A stretch of 64,000 bases of DNA. Source: Chitinophaga niabensis (GTDB lineage: Bacteria > Bacteroidota > Bacteroidia > Chitinophagales > Chitinophagaceae). Shown here in pieces: positions 59,834 through 64,000 of the stretch. The position numbers and the translations under genes are program-made. The first letter of the stretch is position 1; the number at the start of each line of letters is the position of its first letter. The stretch spans positions 4,903,001-4,967,000 of the forward strand of contig NZ_CP154260.1 of the NCBI RefSeq assembly GCF_039545795.1. Reading direction: 5' to 3'. A model generated the notes under the pieces. The model did not search any database. It saw nothing but the letters and a program-made list of their open reading frames with translations, and was not told where the DNA came from.

Positions 59834-61135
59834 TTATTTCAAACCATACTTGTACTTGTACCTTTCGTACAACTGTTTATGTTTATCCTCCAAACTCACT
59901 TCTCTTCCCTGGATATAAGCTTTCGTGATCACACTGGATTTCATATCCAATATATCCCCGGTGCTCACTACAATGTTCGCATCCTTCCCTACTTCCAGCG
60001 AACCCGTTTTATCTCCAATGCCTAATATCTTAGCTGCGTTGAGGGTGATAGCGCTGAGGGCTTCCTCTTTGCTCAAACCATAAGCTCCTGCTGTACCTGC
60101 ATTAAAAGGCAGGTTACGTTGCTGCCAGAAACCTTCGTTGCTGATGCAGAACAGGATGCCTGCTTTCTGCAACTGGGCAGCTGTTTTATAGGGCTGGTCC
60201 ACATCATCGTCCTGCATCACAGGGAGGCTGTGCGGCTGGGTGAGGATCACGGGGATGTTGTTTTGTTTGAGCACATCGGTGATCAGCCATGCATCCGTAC
60301 CACCAACGATCACTACATCGAAATTGAATTCTTTGGCGATGTCTGTCGCTACCACCAGTTCCTTCACCAGATCGCAGTGAATGAAGAGTTTCTGCGTGCG
60401 ATCAAATAAGCCTTTTACCGTTTCATATTTCAGGTTCACCGCATCGTGTTTTTGAGCAAGAGAGTAAGCTTTTGCTTCGCGGAAGAAAGCTTTCACGCTG
60501 GCGATCTCTGCCATGGCAGCTTTGATGGCATCATTACCGGGACCGGCAGCAGGCGCACCAAAAGGATTACCACGTGGCATCAGGCGGGGCATGTAGAAGT
60601 GAAAGCCATTATCTGTTTTGTAGGCAGCATCTTCCCAGTTCCATGCATCGAGCTGTACTACGGAAGAACTTCCGCTAAGCAGACCGCCTTGTGGTACTAC
60701 CTGTGCTAAGAGTATGCCATTTGTACGAAGGGTAGCAATGATCTTGGAATCTGTATTATAAGAAACAATAGAGCGAACGGAAGGATTGATCTCTCCTACT
60801 TCTGAGAAGTCGTTGGTAGCGCGTACGCTTTCTACTTCTGTGAGGCCGAGGTTACTTTCCGGGGCTATGAGGCCGGGATAGATGTGCTGACCATTTACAT
60901 CAAAAACTTTCACATCGTCTGCAGGTATCGCTACATCTGCACCGATAGCAGTGATCTTTCCATTGTTAAAACCAATGGTACCGTTATTGATCACCTGGCC
61001 ATTCCCTACGTGGATGGTGGCGTTCTTCAGAAACACCAGGCCCTTCTGCGCAGGAGCAGGGTACACTGTTTCCTGCGCATGCAGGGAAGTGTAACTGGCG
61101 GTAAATCCAAGTATATATAAGAATAATTTTTTCAT
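59834..61135 (-). CDS. Amidohydrolase-fold exported protein lacking the HxH metal motif
   Basis: A 433-aa exported protein, signal peptide MKKLFLYILGFTASYTSLHAQ (ATG 61135; an earlier ATG at 61183 overlaps the upstream gene and hides it). It has the composite beta-sandwich start of amidohydrolases (FLKNATIHVGNGQVINNGTI) and end (NAAKILGIGDKTGSLEVGKDANIVV). Where active members read HVxPGxIDxHxH it reads HIYPGLIAPESNLGL, so the two metal histidines are missing. VIVGGTDAWLITDVLK and PVILTQPHSLP follow. Hence it is probably not a standard metal-dependent hydrolase; it may be a structural partner of the large amidohydrolase encoded 26 nt upstream. Confidence 0.87.
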   Translation of the reverse strand: MKKLFLYILGFTASYTSLHAQETVYPAPAQKGLVFLKNATIHVGNGQVINNGTIGFNNGKITAIGADVAIPADDVKVFDVNGQHIYPGLIAPESNLGLTEVESVRATNDFSEVGEINPSVRSIVSYNTDSKIIATLRTNGILLAQVVPQGGLLSGSSSVVQLDAWNWEDAAYKTDNGFHFYMPRLMPRGNPFGAPAAGPGNDAIKAAMAEIASVKAFFREAKAYSLAQKHDAVNLKYETVKGLFDRTQKLFIHCDLVKELVVATDIAKEFNFDVVIVGGTDAWLITDVLKQNNIPVILTQPHSLPVMQDDDVDQPYKTAAQLQKAGILFCISNEGFWQQRNLPFNAGTAGAYGLSKEEALSAITLNAAKILGIGDKTGSLEVGKDANIVVSTGDILDMKSSVITKAYIQGREVSLEDKHKQLYERYKYKYGLK

Positions 61136-61160
61136 GTTGAATGCGAATTTACTGGTTACA

Positions 61161-64000
61161 TTATTTAGCGTCTTCTGCTTCATGGTTCACATCACGCATG
61201 ATATGATGTTGGTGGCCTGCCTGAAGATCTTCGCAATGCCAGATCTCTTCGCGGCTTGGTGTAGGCCTTGCCATAGGAGCACCTTTCTTTTTCTCACCCA
61301 GCATCTTACCGATCAAGCGGGTACGCTCTGCTGCTATGCGGGCGCGCAGTTCGAGGTCTTTATCGCGATCGAAATACACGATACCGTCTACAATGGTTTT
61401 ATCTGCTTTTGCATAAATGCTGAGGGGATGATCGCTCCAGAGTACCAGGTCGGCATCCTTACCTGTTTTCACACTACCGATGCGGTCTGCCACATGCAAT
61501 AACTGTGCAGGGTTTAAGGTCACCATCTTCAATGCATCTTCTTCAGCCATGGAACCATATTTCACACTCTTCGCAGCTTCCTGGTTCAGGCGGCGGGCCA
61601 TTTCGGCATCGTCTGAGTTGATGGCTACAGTGAGACCAACACGTTGCATGATAGTGGCATTCTGCGGGATGGCATCAACCACTTCCATTTTGTAAGCCCA
61701 CCAGTCTGCAAACGTGGAAGCGCCTGCGCCCTGTGCTTTCATTTTATCTGCCACCTTGTATCCTTCAAGGATGTGGGTGAAGGTGTTTACTTTGAAGTTG
61801 AAGCGGTCTGCTACTTTCAGTAACATATTGATCTCGCTCTGTACATAAGAGTGACAGGTGATGAAACGTTTATTGTTGAGGATCTCCACGAGCGCATCCA
61901 GTTCCAGGTCGCGGCGTTTGCCTGCACCTGCTTTCTCATAATCTTTTGCACGGGTGAAAGCATCTACCAATACCTGTTCAACTCCCATACGGGTTTGCGG
62001 GAAACGTACACGTTGCCTGTCGCCCCAGTTGGATTGTTTCACGTTTTCACCTAAGGCGAACTTGATGAAACCTCCCCAGTTCTGGAACTTCAGCTCTTCT
62101 GCATCTGCACCCCAGCGCAATTTGATCAGCTGGCTTTGACCACCAATGGTGTTAGCAGAGCCATGCAACAGGTGAGAGGAAGTAACACCGCCACTTAACT
62201 GGCGGTAGATATTTACATCGTCCGGATTGATCACATCTGCAATACGTACTTCCGATGTAACGGATTGGGAACCTTCATTTACACCACGTGAAATGGCGAT
62301 GTGGGAGTGTTCATCCAAAATACCGGGTGTGAGGTGTTTACCGGTACCATCTATTACTTTGGCATTGCCGGCAGCAAGCCCTTTTCCTATCTGTGCGATC
62401 TTGCCGTTGCGGACCAGTACATCTGTTCCTTCGAGTTTTCCTTCTTTTTCATTGGTCCATACAGTAGCATTGCGGATCAGCAGATCTTCTGCTTTGGGCA
62501 ATGTTTCATATCCATAACCGGAGAAAGGAAAATATATTTTACCGTATTGCGGTGTTTCTTTCTTTTTAGCAGTGTCTGGTTTTGCAACAAAGGCTTTGGA
62601 GAAGGTGGCAGTCCAGTTGCTGTATTTACCTTTATCATCTACACCAGAACCACTCCATTTGTTATCTGTTCCGATCACACCACTGAGGCGTAATTGTTGC
62701 TTGCTGTCTTTTGTAAGCGGGATGTTCAGTTTTACAAGTTGCCCATCGATATCAATTTTACCGGCGATGGTATCTTTACCCTGGTAAGATAAAGCAGGTG
62801 CAGCTTGTGTTCCTTTAATTTCGATGGGGTAAGTAACACCACCAAACTGTAAAGCGTAAGTGCCCCTGATATCACTCCATCCTTCTTCTTTTATGATGTA
62901 CTTATTCCCTTGTACCCAGTTTTGATACAACACGGTGTTTTCCTGGAATACAGGGCCTGAAGTGATGATGAAGTTGGCCAGTTTACCGGCATCAAGACTT
63001 CCTACTTTATCATAGGCCTTTAAAACGGTGGCGGGTGTTTTAGTTAAAGCTTCGAGGGCTTTTTGTTCAGTGAGACCATATTCAATGGCTTTGCGCACAC
63101 TGGCGATAAATGATTTCACATCCTTCAGTTCCGCCGCGGTTAAACAGAAAGGGATGTTCGCTTTTTCAAAAGCGGCTGGTTCTGTAGGAGCCAGTTCCCA
63201 ATGTTTCATATCTGCGAGGGCTACGAAACGGGCATCGTTCGGATCTTCCACATCCATAGCCTGGGGGAAATTCAGTGGCAGGATGTAAGTAGCTTTCGTG
63301 GCTGCTATTTCAGGGATACGCTGATATTCATTACCTCCGGCTTTGATCACATACTGCACTCCGAATTCATCGCCGATCTTGTCTGCACGCAGGGCATTCC
63401 ATTTATCATTGGCTTCAAAGATCTGTATGAGTGATTGATTATCATTCCAGGATTGCAGGCTGAGGTTCAGTCCTTCTTTAGCAGGTTGTGTTTTATACCA
63501 TTGCGCATCCAGGTATTGCTGGCGGAGCAGGGCAATCATTCCCATTAAGGATCCGGGATAATCCTGTGTGGAGGAACCTTTATCGAAAGAATAATGTGCG
63601 GATGCTTTTTCGCGGATAACCGTCTGGCTTTCTTTTTCAGCAGAGAGGGTTACCAATGCTCCGGTACCACGGGCAATGCCATCAGCCTGATGGGTCAGCA
63701 CGGTACCAAAACCAGCTTCGCGGAGGTTTTTAGCTTTGGGCTCATCTGCGGAGAATAACTGGATGGCATTCACTTCACTTTTAATAGCCTGGTTCCAGCC
63801 CACTGCACCTTTGGTAGCAGTGAACATCTGGGGGGCTGCTCCAAAAGTACGGCCGCCTCTTTGCTGAGCGGGCATTCCATAATCACTATAGATGTCCACA
63901 AAAGAAGGGTAGATGTATTTCCCTTTACAATCAATGACTACGGCATCTTTAGGGATGGCTACGTTCGGGCCGGCTCCTACGATCTTTCCATCGCGGATCA
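61161..64000 (-). CDS. Large two-domain amidohydrolase, N-terminus outside the window
   Basis: At least 945 codons; the frame stays open to the window edge (the segment after 63899 reads DAVVIDCKGKYIYPSFVDI), so the true start lies beyond 64000. Domain 1 (upstream of about 62560) is degenerate: where HxH belongs it reads PSFVDIYSDYGM. Domain 2 is complete, with LTPGILDEHSHIAISRG (HSH), FITCHSYVQSE, VNTFTHILEGYK and VAINSDDAEMAR (Asp), and it ends in the beta-sandwich return GSVKTGKDADLVLWSDHPL. An imidazolonepropionase-like or dipeptidase-like reaction is typical; the substrate is unknown. It is co-directional with the small amidohydrolase. Confidence 0.9.
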   Translation of the reverse strand, partial: IRDGKIVGAGPNVAIPKDAVVIDCKGKYIYPSFVDIYSDYGMPAQQRGGRTFGAAPQMFTATKGAVGWNQAIKSEVNAIQLFSADEPKAKNLREAGFGTVLTHQADGIARGTGALVTLSAEKESQTVIREKASAHYSFDKGSSTQDYPGSLMGMIALLRQQYLDAQWYKTQPAKEGLNLSLQSWNDNQSLIQIFEANDKWNALRADKIGDEFGVQYVIKAGGNEYQRIPEIAATKATYILPLNFPQAMDVEDPNDARFVALADMKHWELAPTEPAAFEKANIPFCLTAAELKDVKSFIASVRKAIEYGLTEQKALEALTKTPATVLKAYDKVGSLDAGKLANFIITSGPVFQENTVLYQNWVQGNKYIIKEEGWSDIRGTYALQFGGVTYPIEIKGTQAAPALSYQGKDTIAGKIDIDGQLVKLNIPLTKDSKQQLRLSGVIGTDNKWSGSGVDDKGKYSNWTATFSKAFVAKPDTAKKKETPQYGKIYFPFSGYGYETLPKAEDLLIRNATVWTNEKEGKLEGTDVLVRNGKIAQIGKGLAAGNAKVIDGTGKHLTPGILDEHSHIAISRGVNEGSQSVTSEVRIADVINPDDVNIYRQLSGGVTSSHLLHGSANTIGGQSQLIKLRWGADAEELKFQNWGGFIKFALGENVKQSNWGDRQRVRFPQTRMGVEQVLVDAFTRAKDYEKAGAGKRRDLELDALVEILNNKRFITCHSYVQSEINMLLKVADRFNFKVNTFTHILEGYKVADKMKAQGAGASTFADWWAYKMEVVDAIPQNATIMQRVGLTVAINSDDAEMARRLNQEAAKSVKYGSMAEEDALKMVTLNPAQLLHVADRIGSVKTGKDADLVLWSDHPLSIYAKADKTIVDGIVYFDRDKDLELRARIAAERTRLIGKMLGEKKKGAPMARPTPSREEIWHCEDLQAGHQHHIMRDVNHEAEDAK

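Overview
The window looks like chromosome of a Bacteroidota, most likely a Chitinophaga-type member of the Chitinophagaceae. The reasons are a SusC/SusD pair, flexirubin-type dialkylresorcinol (dar) genes, a head-GIN adhesin-like lipoprotein, DUF3467 and DUF4142 proteins, and many starts preceded by the Bacteroidota -7 element TANNTTTG, sometimes with TTTG about 19-21 bp upstream. Genus assignment is inference. I see no rRNA, tRNA, CRISPR array, complete insertion sequence or prophage.

Layout. 1-7.7 kb: 2-oxoglutarate dehydrogenase E1 and the start of E2 (minus), rpsT, an exported M14 carboxypeptidase with three small unknown genes, and an XRE-cupin regulator. 7.8-16.1 kb: a minus-strand biosynthetic block of darA, darB, an unknown protein, a BtrH-like acyltransferase, an ABC-2 exporter, an acyl carrier protein, a ketosynthase and a cysteine-less chain-length-factor partner. 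16.2-20 kb: GIN lipoprotein, guaA and a periplasmic binding lipoprotein. 20-28 kb: the four-gene ligase-associated DNA repair cassette (exonuclease, ATP-dependent ligase, Lhr-like helicase, PdeM), split by a TauE exporter and an NCS2 purine permease. 28-36 kb: an exported thioredoxin protein, then an S24 (LexA-like) repressor, a small membrane protein, an SdpI-like protein and a dinB-dnaE mutagenesis operon.

36-49 kb: aspartate kinase with an Ldh-family oxidoreductase and DUF3467 protein, a SusD/SusC pair, a helix-hairpin-helix beta-barrel pair, deoxynucleoside kinase and trpS. 49-53 kb: gatC, a LolD-like ATPase, tandem repeats, cobalamin adenosyltransferase, a TapB-like protein and tyrS. 53-64 kb: accessory genes comprising a di-haem peroxidase and hydrolase, an ArsR-SRPBCC-DoxX-YdeI operon, an alpha/beta hydrolase remnant, a DUF4142 lipoprotein, a serine beta-lactamase-fold protein, a frameshifted gene and two amidohydrolases, the last running off the edge.

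The strongest undescribed-looking signal is regulatory. The S24 repressor promoter (30339-30398) and the dinB-dnaE promoter (31800-31838) each carry two copies of the palindrome CTAA-N5-TTAG, in both cases overlapping or flanking the -7 box. This predicts an autoregulated, DNA-damage-type switch for a two-polymerase mutagenesis cassette with its own operator. Two other oddities are tandem repeats (about 45 bp and 59 bp) that begin at the stop codon of the preceding gene, at 29394-29581 and 49982-50240.
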